Shown: positions 33,031-40,938 of the stretch, one piece after another
Numbering within the stretch: position 1 is the stretch's first letter
How the letters are laid out: each line of letters opens with the position of its first letter
NCBI RefSeq assembly: GCF_002008165.1
Contig: NZ_MRDM01000009.1
Coordinates: 248,001-312,000, forward strand
Length of the DNA stretch: 64,000 nt
Source of the DNA: Rhizobium laguerreae
Lineage (GTDB): Bacteria; Pseudomonadota; Alphaproteobacteria; Rhizobiales; Rhizobiaceae
Reading direction: 5' to 3'
Program-made: the position numbers and the translations under genes
Notes under the pieces: generated by a model
What the model was told of the DNA's origin: nothing
Databases searched by the model: none
Seen by the model: only the letters and a program-made list of their open reading frames with translations

Positions 33031-33335
33031 CTAACTCTCGTCGCTTTCAAACCGCTGCCCGGCATAGAGGATGCGCAGAACAACAACCTCGGTGGGCTCA
33101 ACCACGAACGCCACGCTTACACGGCGCTCGAAACCGACAATGCGTAACCCGGGTCGGACATGATCGCGGACGCTGCCGCGCTCAGGGTGCGTTTCGAATC
33201 CACTTACAAAGGTCTTGATGCGGGCCACGTAATCGCGGGCGACGATAGAATATTCGGATGTCTTGCGGACGAAATTGTAGATACCGCCAAATCCAATTCC
33301 GCCTCATCGGTGAGGCGGATACTATAGCGCTTCAT
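33031..33335 (-). pseudogene. ParE/RelE-type toxin, frameshifted
   Basis: Reading from ATG 33335 (TGATG overlap with the antitoxin stop) gives MKRYSIRLTDEAELDLA, the typical start of a ParE/RelE toxin, but the frame then ends after about 43 codons. One base missing near 33282-33286 would restore the family sequence: after LDLA it continues (D)IYNFVRKTSEYSIVARDY and runs on to ...VLRILYAGQRFESDES at the TAG at 33031. So the toxin appears inactivated by a single-base deletion, unless this is a sequencing error or a programmed frameshift. The intact length would be about 101 residues. Confidence 0.78.
33298..33319 (-). other. perfect hairpin in the first codons of the toxin gene
   Basis: A 9-bp perfect stem with a 4-nt loop (TCCGCCTCA / TGAGGCGGA) falls at about codons 6-13 of the toxin reading frame. 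In the antitoxin-toxin mRNA it could hinder ribosomes initiating on the toxin ATG 16 nt upstream of it. The function is inferred. Confidence 0.35.
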
Positions 33336-33616
33336 CAAACTTCTTCCCGATCGATTTCCTCCATGCGCGCTTCGAGGCGCTTCCAGACCACATCGAGGGG
33401 CTTGGCCTTAGTGGGATCGGCCTTGTAGGCATCATAGGTGGCCGCAACTTCTGTTTGCAGCCAATGCTCGACGGCATTCTCGCGTTCCTGCAAAGCCCGA
33501 AGTCCCTCGCGTATGACTTCGCTCTCCGAGGCGTAATCACCGTTAGACACCCGCTGTTTAACGCGCTTCGCCATTTCCACGGGCAACGTGATGCTCATTT
33601 GTTGCGTCGAACGCAT
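33335..33616 (-). CDS. type II antitoxin, ParD-like (ribbon-helix-helix)
   Basis: 93 residues. The RHH DNA-binding segment is MSITLPVEMAKRVKQRVSNGDYASESEVIREGLRAL (about residues 7-42), followed by an acidic, flexible C-terminus that would wrap the toxin (EARMEEIDREEV). ATG 33616 or 33598 could be the start. Antitoxins of this type repress their own promoter; matching inverted repeats lie just upstream. Its partner toxin gene is frameshifted, so it may now be an orphan. Confidence 0.85.
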   Translation of the reverse strand: MRSTQQMSITLPVEMAKRVKQRVSNGDYASESEVIREGLRALQERENAVEHWLQTEVAATYDAYKADPTKAKPLDVVWKRLEARMEEIDREEV

Positions 33617-33655
33617 CGATTACACTCCTATTTGTTGCAGGTTTATAGCACGTGA

Positions 33656-33694
33656 TAGGATAAAATCCTACTCCGGATAGGATGGAATCATACT
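33656..33694 (-). promoter_or_regulatory. operator repeats for toxin-antitoxin autoregulation
   Basis: An inverted repeat TAGGA-N5-TCCTA (33656-33670) is followed by another TAGGA half-site (33678-33682) and a degenerate partner. The cluster lies 40-80 bp upstream of the antitoxin start, in AT-rich DNA, as expected for an RHH antitoxin operator. Confidence 0.5.
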
Positions 33695-33818
33695 CTTCGG
33701 GTATGTGCCGGCGGGGCACCTCGCGACGGTGGCCGCTTTTGCGCTCTCCGTGCCTGCGAAACTTTTTGCCCTGACAAAAGTTACCTAGATCCTATCCCCA
33801 TTTCATCGAAGGCTTCCT

Positions 33819-35588
33819 TTGACCAAAATGACGTTCGGCCCCGCATTCACCGAAGAGGGCATTCTGTTTCGCCTCTGGGCTCCCCTGCATGAAAGCGTGT
33901 CGCTGAATCTCGAAGGCGCTGATCCGCGGCCGATGCAGGCGGCCGAAGGCGGCTGGCATCATTATACGGTCGCCGACGCTCGTCCCGGCACGCGTTACCG
34001 CTTCGTCCTGCCGGACGGTCTTGAAATTCCCGATCCCGCCTCGCGGTTTCAGCCGCAGGATGTGCACAGGCCGAGCGAAGCAGTCGACCTTTCCCTCTAT
34101 CGCTGGAAGAGAAGCGATTGGACCGGACGGCCTTGGGAAGAGATGGTGATCTACGAGATGCATATCGGCTGCTTCACGCCGGAGGGTACTTTCAAGGCCG
34201 CGATCGAGCGGCTCGACCATCTGCAGGCGCTGGGCGTTACGGCGCTGCAGATCATGCCGCTGAGTGAATTTCCCGGCCGTTACAGCTGGGGTTATGATGG
34301 CGTGCTTCCCTATGCTCCAGACAGCAGCTATGGCCGGCCGGAAGATTTCATGGCGCTGGTGGACGCTGCGCACCAGCGCGGCATCTCGGTTTTCCTGGAC
34401 GTGGTCTACAATCACTTCGGGCCTGATGGGAACTATATCCCCGCCTATGCGCCGCTCTTTACCGACCATCACAAGACGCCCTGGGGCAACGGCATCAACT
34501 ACGATGGCGACGGATCGGAGATGATCCGCGAGTTCATCATCCAGAATGCCATCTACTGGATCACCGAGTTCAGGCTCGACGGTTTCCGCTTCGATGCCGT
34601 TCACGCCATCAAGGATGACAGCGCCGAGCATCTGCTTCACGCGCTTGCCCGCCGCGTCAGAGCCGCGGCCGGCGACCGGCATGTTCATCTGATCGTCGAA
34701 AACGAGGAGAACGACAGCGACCTGTTGACGCGTGACGAAAACGGGGAAGTGAAGCTGTTCACCGCTCAGTGGAACGACGACGTGCACCATGTTCTGCATA
34801 TCACCGCCACCGGCGAAACCTTCGGCTATTATGCCGATTACGCCGGTGACGCCGGCAAGCTCGGCCGGGCGCTGGCGGAAGGCTTCGTCTTTCAGGGGGA
34901 ACACATGCCCTACCGCGGCGCAAGCCGCGGCAGGCCGAGCGGCCATCTCCCGCCCACCGCTTTCATTTCCTTCATTCAAAACCATGACCAGATCGGCAAC
35001 AGGGCGCTGGGGGATCGGGTTCTGGCTTCGAGCCCTGCTGATGTTGTCAAGACTGTCGCCGCCATCTATCTGCTGGCGCCGGAGATCCCGATGCTGTTCA
35101 TGGGGGAGGAATGGGGTGCCAGAGAGCCTTTCCCCTTCTTCTGCGATTTCGACGAGGATTTGAACGAGAAGGTCAGGAAAGGCCGTCGCGAGGAGCTTTC
35201 CCGTCTCCCGGGCTTCGACGCCGACGACCTTCTCGACCCGACGGCGCCATCGACCTTCGCCGCCGCCAAGCTGGACTGGTCGAAACTCGCCTCTTCCGAG
35301 GTCCTTGATTTTTACAGGGCGCTTCTCGACCTCCGGCACCGCAGGATCGTGCCTTTGCTGAAAGGCGCTGGCGCCGGGAACGCGGTCTATCGCTCGGCGG
35401 GAACTGCGCTCGCGGTGGATTGGACCCTGGCGCAAAACCGGCGTCTTCATCTGCACGCCAACCTCGGCGCCGAGGCGGCGCCGCTAGTCTCGCAACGAGA
35501 TGACGGCGAGACGATCTTCCGTCTTGGCGGCAGCGACGGTGGCAATCTCGCGCCCTGGACGGTGATCTGGAGCATCGGCGAGGCTTGA
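33819..35588 (+). CDS. treZ: malto-oligosyltrehalose trehalohydrolase
   Basis: 589 residues, GH13_10. It has an N-terminal CBM48-like beta domain (about 1-100), then VIYEMHIGCFTPEGTFKAAIERLDHL, VVYNHFGPDGNY, the nucleophile in GFRFDAVHAI (D259), the acid/base in IVENEEND (E294), and FIQNHDQIGNR. It releases trehalose from maltooligosyltrehalose. The likely start is TTG 33819 (GAAGGC 5 nt upstream) with ATG 33828 as the alternative. The usual partner treY, which makes the substrate, is not in this window; malQ follows 29 bp downstream. Confidence 0.93.
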   Translation: MTKMTFGPAFTEEGILFRLWAPLHESVSLNLEGADPRPMQAAEGGWHHYTVADARPGTRYRFVLPDGLEIPDPASRFQPQDVHRPSEAVDLSLYRWKRSDWTGRPWEEMVIYEMHIGCFTPEGTFKAAIERLDHLQALGVTALQIMPLSEFPGRYSWGYDGVLPYAPDSSYGRPEDFMALVDAAHQRGISVFLDVVYNHFGPDGNYIPAYAPLFTDHHKTPWGNGINYDGDGSEMIREFIIQNAIYWITEFRLDGFRFDAVHAIKDDSAEHLLHALARRVRAAAGDRHVHLIVENEENDSDLLTRDENGEVKLFTAQWNDDVHHVLHITATGETFGYYADYAGDAGKLGRALAEGFVFQGEHMPYRGASRGRPSGHLPPTAFISFIQNHDQIGNRALGDRVLASSPADVVKTVAAIYLLAPEIPMLFMGEEWGAREPFPFFCDFDEDLNEKVRKGRREELSRLPGFDADDLLDPTAPSTFAAAKLDWSKLASSEVLDFYRALLDLRHRRIVPLLKGAGAGNAVYRSAGTALAVDWTLAQNRRLHLHANLGAEAAPLVSQRDDGETIFRLGGSDGGNLAPWTVIWSIGEA

Positions 35589-35617
35589 TGGCGCGCTGAT
35601 AGGAAGGCGATCGAACG

Positions 35618-37531
35618 ATGAAATCTGCTGAGCTCGAGAAGCTCGCCCGCCGGCACGGCATCAGCCTGACCAGGCCCAGTCCCGACAATCGGGAGGTGGC
35701 GATATCAGGCGAGACCAAACGCAAGATCCTCCAGGCACTGAAGATCGACTTGCCGGCAGCGGCCGATCCCGGGAACGGCGCGCCGCGGCGGGAGCTCAAG
35801 CCGGCGGCTAAGAAGATCGCCAGGTCATTTCTGCCGGATTTCCTTTCCGGCACGCGGGTTTGGGGCGTGAGCCTGCAGCTTTACGAACTCCGTTCGGCGC
35901 GCAACTGGGGCATAGGAGATTTCGAAGATTTGTCGGATATGGCGGATCTCGCGGGATCGCTGGGCGCCGACTTCATCGGCCTCACCCCGCTTCACGCGCC
36001 GTTTCTCGCCGATCCCGACCGTTGCAGCCCCTATGAGCCCTCGAGCCGCCAGCATCTCAACCCGCTCTATATCGCGATCGACCGGGTGCCGGGTTTTGCC
36101 TCCAGCCCCGAACTCGAACAGCAATGGACCAACCTTCGCCAGACCGATCTCGTCGACTACATTGGCGTCGCACAGATAAAGCTGAGGGCCCTACGCGATC
36201 TCTGGCCGGCCTGGCGACAGCGCAGCGTGATCGACGGCGCCTATGATCCGGCCGATTTCGATGCCTTCGCCGCGCAAGGCGGAAACAGCCTGCGGCTGCA
36301 CGCACTTTTCGAATGCCTCTCATTTTCCATGGTCGAGCGCGGGGCAGGCGCCGGCTGGCACCGTTGGCCGGCCGATTTCCAGCGCTTCGATAGCGCCGCC
36401 GTCGCCGAATTCGAGCGTGGACACGCGGACGATGTCCGTTTCCACATGTGGCTGCAATGGCTCGCCCACCGGCAGCTGACGCAGGCGGCGGACCGGGCGC
36501 GGAAGGCCGGCCTGCGGATCGGGCTCTATCTCGATCTAGCCGTCGGGGAGGCGGTCGACGGCTCGGCGACATGGAGCGAGCCGGATACCTATATCTCGAA
36601 GGCCACCATCGGCAGTCCACCCGATCCATTCGCCGTCGACGGGCAGGACTGGCACCTTGCCGGATACTTGCCTTCCGCGATCGCGGCTGGAGAAATGTCG
36701 CCTTTCCGCCGCATGGTGAGCGCTGCCATGCGATATGCGGGCGCCATCCGCATCGACCACGCCGCAGCACTTCGCCGCCTCTTCCTGGTGCCATTGGGCA
36801 GCAGGCCGGACGGTGGCGCCTATGTCCGCTATCCTGAGGAGGCGCTTCTGCAGATCCTCGCAGAAGTGTCCGCCGAGCATCGGTGCCTGGTTATCGGTGA
36901 AGACCTGGGACTGATCCCCAAGGGATTGCAGGACGATCTGGCGGCGGCCCACATTCTCTCCTACCGCATCCTTTCCTATGAACAGGACGAGAAGGGCTTC
37001 AAGCCGGCGGACGTCTATCCCGTTCTGGCTTTGGCCTGCATTTCGACGCACGACCACCAGACCCTTGCCGGCTGGTGGCGCGGCGCCGACATTCAGGCCC
37101 GGTGCGACCACGGCATCGTGCCGCCAGATCTTACCGAAAGACATCTCGAACACCGTAAGCGCGAGCGGAGCAGCCTAAAAGCGGCGCTCAAGACGGCCGA
37201 CCTCGACCTGCCCGCCGGGCTTACCGCGCGGGCAAGTCGCGAAACGCTGCGGGAACTGACCGTCAGCGCCTATCGCTTCATTGCCAGGACTCCGTCGCTT
37301 CTCGTTGCCGTCCGCCTTGCTGATCTCACCGATGAGAAAAAGCCGACCAATATCCCAGGCACGAGCGACAGCTATCCGAACTGGAGGCCGAAGCTGTCGG
37401 TGTTGCTCGAGGATATGACGTCGAGCCCGCTACTCGAGCGCGTAACGGCGGCGATGCGAGAAGAAAGGCCACAAAATCGATTGGGGAGGGAACGACTGGA
37501 AGGCGGGCGGATTCTGAATAGGCAAGGATAA
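35618..37531 (+). CDS. malQ: 4-alpha-glucanotransferase (amylomaltase)
   Basis: 637 residues, GH77. Motifs: GVSLQLYELRSARNWGIGDFEDL, PYEPSSRQHLNPLYI, the nucleophile in IRIDHAAALRR (D380), the acid/base in VIGEDLGLIP (E428), and CISTHDHQTLAGWW. It disproportionates malto-oligosaccharides, recycling short chains left by glucan breakdown. The gene follows treZ by 29 bp. The N-terminal 70 residues form the extra small domain common in proteobacterial MalQ. Confidence 0.92.
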   Translation: MKSAELEKLARRHGISLTRPSPDNREVAISGETKRKILQALKIDLPAAADPGNGAPRRELKPAAKKIARSFLPDFLSGTRVWGVSLQLYELRSARNWGIGDFEDLSDMADLAGSLGADFIGLTPLHAPFLADPDRCSPYEPSSRQHLNPLYIAIDRVPGFASSPELEQQWTNLRQTDLVDYIGVAQIKLRALRDLWPAWRQRSVIDGAYDPADFDAFAAQGGNSLRLHALFECLSFSMVERGAGAGWHRWPADFQRFDSAAVAEFERGHADDVRFHMWLQWLAHRQLTQAADRARKAGLRIGLYLDLAVGEAVDGSATWSEPDTYISKATIGSPPDPFAVDGQDWHLAGYLPSAIAAGEMSPFRRMVSAAMRYAGAIRIDHAAALRRLFLVPLGSRPDGGAYVRYPEEALLQILAEVSAEHRCLVIGEDLGLIPKGLQDDLAAAHILSYRILSYEQDEKGFKPADVYPVLALACISTHDHQTLAGWWRGADIQARCDHGIVPPDLTERHLEHRKRERSSLKAALKTADLDLPAGLTARASRETLRELTVSAYRFIARTPSLLVAVRLADLTDEKKPTNIPGTSDSYPNWRPKLSVLLEDMTSSPLLERVTAAMREERPQNRLGRERLEGGRILNRQG

Positions 37532-37542
37532 GGATCGTCGAG

Positions 37543-37738
37543 ATGATTTCTAAGAAACAGCTGGTCGAAGTCGCCGTGGATACCGAAGAAGAGCGAGTCG
37601 CGCTGGGGATCATGAACGCCAAACAGGCGCTCGCGTTTTCCTGATGATCTCGATGTGGAGGTTTCGCATCCCGATCCGGGCAAAACCGATCGTTTCATTC
37701 ACAAGGACGAACTGCACCGGCGTCTGGACAAATCGTAG
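37543..37738 (+). pseudogene. small hypothetical gene split by a one-base shift
   Basis: From ATG 37543 (AAGGA before it) the frame encodes 33 residues, ending TGA at 37642-37644 after MNAKQALAFS. If one T of the TTTT run just before is dropped, it continues as PDDLDVEVSHPDPGKTDRF... to TAG at 37736-37738, giving a plausible 64-residue soluble protein (IHKDELHRRLDKS at the end). Either the gene is broken or the run is a sequencing error. No family is recognised. Confidence 0.5.
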
Positions 37739-37786
37739 GAAAGCCCGCCCTTTTCGCTTCCGCTGTCGCGGATTTCTCTTTCAGGC

Positions 37787-37811
37787 GGAACCTCCGCGGC
37801 TTTGGATTGTT
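37787..37811 (+). promoter_or_regulatory. EcfG/RpoE2-type promoter candidate for the small hydrophilic gene cluster
   Basis: GGAAC (37787-37791), 16-bp spacer, TGTT (37808-37811): one mismatch from the GGAAC-N16/17-cGTT consensus. It ends 28 bp before the ATG of the first small gene at 37840. Confidence 0.55.
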
Positions 37812-37839
37812 TGACCTGATAACCGAAGGGAGAAAGACC

Positions 37840-38055
37840 ATGGCACATGCCGACCGGAAACATATTGGCGCCGGCGCGAAAGGAAAGCGCGATGGCAGCG
37901 GCGCGATGACGGACCTCAACGACGAGCAGGTTCCCGAAAATGCGGTCCTTTCGAACCGTGACAAGACGCAGCACTCCAAGGAGCGCGGCCTCGACGGCAA
38001 GTCAATTCAAACCGAACAATATTCGGATCACAGCTCCAATCGAGATCCAGACTGA
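37840..38055 (+). CDS. small hydrophilic, probably disordered protein
   Basis: 71 residues, rich in Asp, Asn, Ser, Lys, Gly and Gln, with no hydrophobic core (for example SNRDKTQHSKERGLDGKS). The ATG at 37840 has AGGGAGA at 6-7 nt; a longer in-frame ATG at 37807 overlaps the promoter. Composition resembles hydrophilin-like desiccation or stress proteins, but no family is recognised. First of three tandem genes of the same character behind an EcfG-like promoter. Confidence 0.7.
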   Translation: MAHADRKHIGAGAKGKRDGSGAMTDLNDEQVPENAVLSNRDKTQHSKERGLDGKSIQTEQYSDHSSNRDPD

Positions 38056-38066
38056 GGAGAGGCGCG

Positions 38067-38249
38067 ATGAGCAGCAGGTTACCCCCTGTTCCAGCCGAAA
38101 ATGCCAGCAGTAAGGGTGCAGGCAAGCCGGTAAAGACCAACGCAGAGGATGCCGTGACGGCAAGCGGCGGCGAGAATCCCGACAAGAAGGGCCAGCAAGG
38201 AAACACCAAGATCAACACGACCCATCAGGGTTACCAGCAAGACCGGTAG
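38067..38249 (+). CDS. small hydrophilic, probably disordered protein
   Basis: 60 residues, Gly/Lys/Asn/Gln/Ser-rich (GGENPDKKGQQGNTKINTTHQGYQQ), with no predicted hydrophobic segment. The ribosome site is GAGGAGAGG before the ATG, 11 bp after the previous stop. Second of three such genes; no family recognised. Probably a stress-induced hydrophilin-like protein, by composition and context only. Confidence 0.68.
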   Translation: MSSRLPPVPAENASSKGAGKPVKTNAEDAVTASGGENPDKKGQQGNTKINTTHQGYQQDR

Positions 38250-38258
38250 GAGGCACCG

Positions 38259-38447
38259 ATGTCTACATCGAAGAAGAGCCCGTCGACCATCCGTCAGGGC
38301 GGCCCCGGCGCGTCGCATGAGAACGCCAAGGCTCCGCTCGAAATTCCGAAGCCGCCGGCGGAGCCGGACAGGCGCACGCAAAGCAAGGTCTCCGGCGGTG
38401 GGGGTGAGCATGATCGCCACCACAGCCACGACCCGCAGCGAAAGTGA
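38259..38447 (+). CDS. small hydrophilic, probably disordered protein
   Basis: 62 residues, rich in Pro, Ser, Gly, Lys and His, ending GGGGEHDRHHSHDPQRK, which could bind metal. AGGAGG precedes the ATG, 9 bp after the preceding gene. Third and last gene of the tandem hydrophilic set. No family recognised. Confidence 0.66.
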   Translation: MSTSKKSPSTIRQGGPGASHENAKAPLEIPKPPAEPDRRTQSKVSGGGGEHDRHHSHDPQRK

Positions 38448-38530
38448 GGGGCAGGCGTAGCGGCGGAATCTGATCAGCCGAAGGCATGAGGTCCTTCCGC
38501 ATCACATGACCAACATGATGGAAACAGACC

Positions 38531-38692
38531 ATGACGACCGCATTCATTATTGTTGCATTGGCTCTCATCGTTATCTTCGCCGGCCCGACATTGTTGTTTA
38601 TCTGTGTCGGCTATGCCGATTATATGCTTGAGCGGCGCAAACATCTGATTGCGCTGAAGCACGCTGTGAAGCGTCGCAGCGATGAGCTTTAG
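38531..38692 (+). CDS. single-pass small membrane protein
   Basis: 53 residues: an N-terminal membrane helix (about residues 4-28, FIIVALALIVIFAGPTLLF), then a basic cytoplasmic tail (YMLERRKHLIALKHAVKRRSDEL). The reading frame and the hydrophobic/positive-tail layout look genuine, but the ribosome site (GGAAACAGA) is weak and I know no family. It lies 83 bp after the hydrophilic trio. Confidence 0.5.
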   Translation: MTTAFIIVALALIVIFAGPTLLFICVGYADYMLERRKHLIALKHAVKRRSDEL

Positions 38693-39067
38693 CGGCTGCG
38701 GCTGACGCCACTGCCGACTCGGTCCTGGCGCCAGCACCGCCGGGACGCTCATGCTGCGTGCGGATGTTCTTCCTGCGGGTCCCTTGTTCAAACCCTATTC
38801 TTTCATCGATACAATTCTTGATCTGACCCCGCTGACAAGTCCCAGCGCCTTGGCGCCCTTACGAATTGTAGATTGCTCTGTGGCAGTCAGGACCCTGCAA
38901 CAGCGTATCTCCGTTCTACCAAGCTACGCGATGACGTGGTTGTTCCGGTTCAATCGGGGCTCGCCTGTCTCATGTCTCCGGCAAATTCTGGAACAATGTC
39001 CCTCAACCCTGGTTACCTTGGCGAAAGGCGAGCAACACCTGAGGGACAGGAAGCAGTGAAGGTTCCG
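38693..39067. other. gene-free stretch before the small lipoprotein
   Basis: About 375 bp in which the open frames on either strand look spurious (no ribosome sites, unusual composition). Apart from the EcfG-like motif at 38990-39014 I see nothing in it. Confidence 0.5.
38990..39014 (+). promoter_or_regulatory. EcfG/RpoE2-type promoter candidate for the small lipoprotein
   Basis: GGAAC (38990-38994), 16-bp spacer, GGTT (39011-39014). The -10 keeps the essential GTT. It ends 41-53 bp before the two possible lipoprotein starts. Confidence 0.45.
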
Positions 39068-39358
39068 ATGCAGCTAAGGATAGGATTTGCGCTGGTTTTC
39101 GCGCTTGTGTTGACAAGCTGTACGACCAGTGCAGGCGGTTATTCGTCGTCAGGCCTCGCTCCTATTCCTGGCAGCATCACTTATGGTGGCCAGCCCCGCA
39201 CCAAGCTGACAAAGTCGCCCGCAGGCTCGTCCTTCCCGCACACCTTCACCGATCAATGGGGACGCGAGGTTGAGGAAATCTACGTCATCCGACCCGACAG
39301 GAGCTTGCTTATCGCGCAGCGCCATTACCGCCCGGTTTTCTCGCTCGACGACGACTAA
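39068..39358 (+). CDS. small lipoprotein (DUF1236-like C-terminus possible)
   Basis: 96 residues. A signal sequence with the lipobox LVLTSC at residues 13-18 is followed by a short mature protein (QWGREVEEIYVIRPDRSLLIAQRHYRPVFSLDDD). GTG 39056 is an equally possible start, giving a more basic n-region and a GAGGGA site at 9 nt; ATG 39068 has GAAGG. The mature part is unassigned. It precedes a membrane-anchored stress-type protein by about 40 bp and may be cotranscribed with it. Confidence 0.68.
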   Translation: MQLRIGFALVFALVLTSCTTSAGGYSSSGLAPIPGSITYGGQPRTKLTKSPAGSSFPHTFTDQWGREVEEIYVIRPDRSLLIAQRHYRPVFSLDDD

Positions 39359-39399
39359 ACGAGCAGTTTCCACTTGAGAGATTAGGAAGGAGAATGATC

Positions 39400-39816
39400 A
39401 TGCCGCCCCGCAAGAGCGCAGAAACGAAAACACTCGACACCACGGGAGCCAAAATTGGCGAGCCGGTGCCGAAGGCCATCATTGATACAAATACCGCCTC
39501 CGTCGGCGTTCCACGGCAGGCAGCGTCCGATCTGCACGAAGACCTGAGCGCGTTGCGAAAACAAATCGACGCGCTCCAGCAGCGAGTGGCAACCGCCGCC
39601 CGATCGGCCAAGGGGAATGCCGACGACGCAATGCGCCAGACGCAGGCGGCGGTGAAGCGTCATCCAGTCTCGACATTGGTCGCGGTGGCGGCTGTATGCG
39701 GCGCGTTTGCGCTTATCCTCGCCGGACGTCGTGCGGAGCCGCCGCGGCGCTATCTTTATCGGTCTGCACTGGACGAATTGCGCGACCTCTATGACTCGGT
39801 CCGCGACCGGCTCTAA
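39400..39816 (+). CDS. membrane-anchored DUF883/ElaB-YqjD-like protein
   Basis: 138 residues. The layout is that of the ElaB/YqjD family: a soluble N-terminus, an amphipathic coiled-coil helix (DLHEDLSALRKQIDALQQRVATAARSAKGNADDAMRQTQAAVKRHP) and one membrane helix (STLVAVAAVCGAFALILAGRR). Family members tether to the membrane and some bind ribosomes in stationary phase. Here an extra 28-residue C-terminal tail follows the helix. ATG 39400 fits the AGGAAGGAG site (7 nt); ATG 39394 is too close. Confidence 0.7.
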   Translation: MPPRKSAETKTLDTTGAKIGEPVPKAIIDTNTASVGVPRQAASDLHEDLSALRKQIDALQQRVATAARSAKGNADDAMRQTQAAVKRHPVSTLVAVAAVCGAFALILAGRRAEPPRRYLYRSALDELRDLYDSVRDRL

Positions 39817-39879
39817 CAAGATTTCAGGATTGCGAGAATCATCAATATGCCCGACGCTCCATCATCAGCGAGGGATTAC

Positions 39880-40128
39880 ATGTTCGATATTATCGTGAGA
39901 AGTGCACTTGATATCGTTGGGCAGACGGAGCGTCTGATTGAGGCAATGCGGCGGATGCTGCAGAGTGAAGAGTTTGACGAGGTAGAAGTGTACGAACTCG
40001 ACTATGAGATTGAGCGACTCGGAGACGTTGTTTTCAACGTGGACGAGGCCGTCCGCTCGCTTGTCCGCTCCGTCGAATATTCGCTAAAAGGTGCCCACGT
40101 GCACGCAATCTGCAGAACGTTGCACTGA
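39880..40128 (+). CDS. uncharacterised small protein
   Basis: 82 residues, mostly helical and acidic in the middle (EEFDEVEVYELDYEIERLGDVVFNVDEAVRSLVRSVEYSLKG). The start at 39880 has GAGG at 6 nt; ATG 39847 is an alternative without a ribosome site. No family is recognised. It lies among other small genes. Confidence 0.55.
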   Translation: MFDIIVRSALDIVGQTERLIEAMRRMLQSEEFDEVEVYELDYEIERLGDVVFNVDEAVRSLVRSVEYSLKGAHVHAICRTLH

Positions 40129-40305
40129 CGGCTAATCGCCAGCCTTCCGACCGACGGCTACGAGACCCGCGGCCTGGATTTGAATATCTCGATTCTGCGT
40201 GTCACGCCGATGTCACGCGACCGTCGCAGCAATATGTGCTTGATAGGCGCCGTTGGGCTCAGCCATCGGTCGGGCCGAAATTTCTATTGTTGCTGAGGCA
40301 TCGCG

Positions 40306-40536
40306 ATGACCTTGAAAACCACCGGGCCGGAAATTGGCCCCGACGAATTCATTTTTCCGGTTCACACCCGAACGATCGCACAGATCAGGTACGATATTCT
40401 CAACCAGGTCATGACCGTGGTCTATCACGACGGTCGTTCGCGTACCACTAGTGGCATCCAGGGCCCCGCAATGCTGAGGATTCTTGCCCAGCGTCCAGTG
40501 GAGCGCTCTCCGTTTCTATTGCAGACCGTCATCTGA
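40306..40536 (+). CDS. small KTSC-like protein
   Basis: 76 residues. The segment QIRYDILNQVMTVVYHDGRSRTTSGI (residues 26-51) resembles the KTSC fold, a short beta-rich domain found alone or beside lysyl-tRNA synthetase, but the match is by eye only. GAGG lies 9 nt before the ATG. It is an isolated gene in the small-protein region. Confidence 0.58.
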   Translation: MTLKTTGPEIGPDEFIFPVHTRTIAQIRYDILNQVMTVVYHDGRSRTTSGIQGPAMLRILAQRPVERSPFLLQTVI

Positions 40537-40669
40537 CGCGGGAAAGACATCATCGACCCTTTTCGGTTGGATACGAACCAGCTTCCGCGGGCTAAATCAC
40601 CATAGTCGTGCATCCATTTCCCGCGGTCTGCGTTCACCTCCAACTGCCAGACACATGGAGGGAACGCCG

Positions 40670-40930
40670 ATGACCTTTCCACCACCGAAGACCGAATTCC
40701 CCGCGCAGCGCTTCGAAGAGGCGACCGCTGCCGCACGCGACGCTTTGGAACGGGTGATCGCAGCTGCCAATGAAGCGGGATGGGGCACCGAAGAAATCAC
40801 CGCGGCACTGCTTAAGGCCGCGCAGTTTCTGAGCGATGCCAACAAGAGAGATCCCGATCCGGCCGACGACCCCTCAATCAGCGATGCACCCGCCAGGGAG
40901 CAGATTGGTCATGGCGAGCTCTACGATTAG
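40670..40930 (+). CDS. uncharacterised small helical protein
   Basis: 86 residues. The central part is helical (RFEEATAAARDALERVIAAANEAGWGTEEITAALLKAAQFLSDANKRD), with a disordered Asp/Pro-rich tail. The ATG is preceded by GGAGGGAA, a strong ribosome site that rules out the longer in-frame form. The EITAALLKAAQ segment resembles small rhizobial proteins of unknown function. It ends 8 bp from the convergent lacI-type gene. Confidence 0.68.
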   Translation: MTFPPPKTEFPAQRFEEATAAARDALERVIAAANEAGWGTEEITAALLKAAQFLSDANKRDPDPADDPSISDAPAREQIGHGELYD

Positions 40931-40938
40931 CCTGGATC

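Noticed and set aside
38751..39059. Open frame of 102 codons before the lipoprotein
   Set aside because: No ribosome site, and unusual composition; it also contains the probable lipoprotein promoter.
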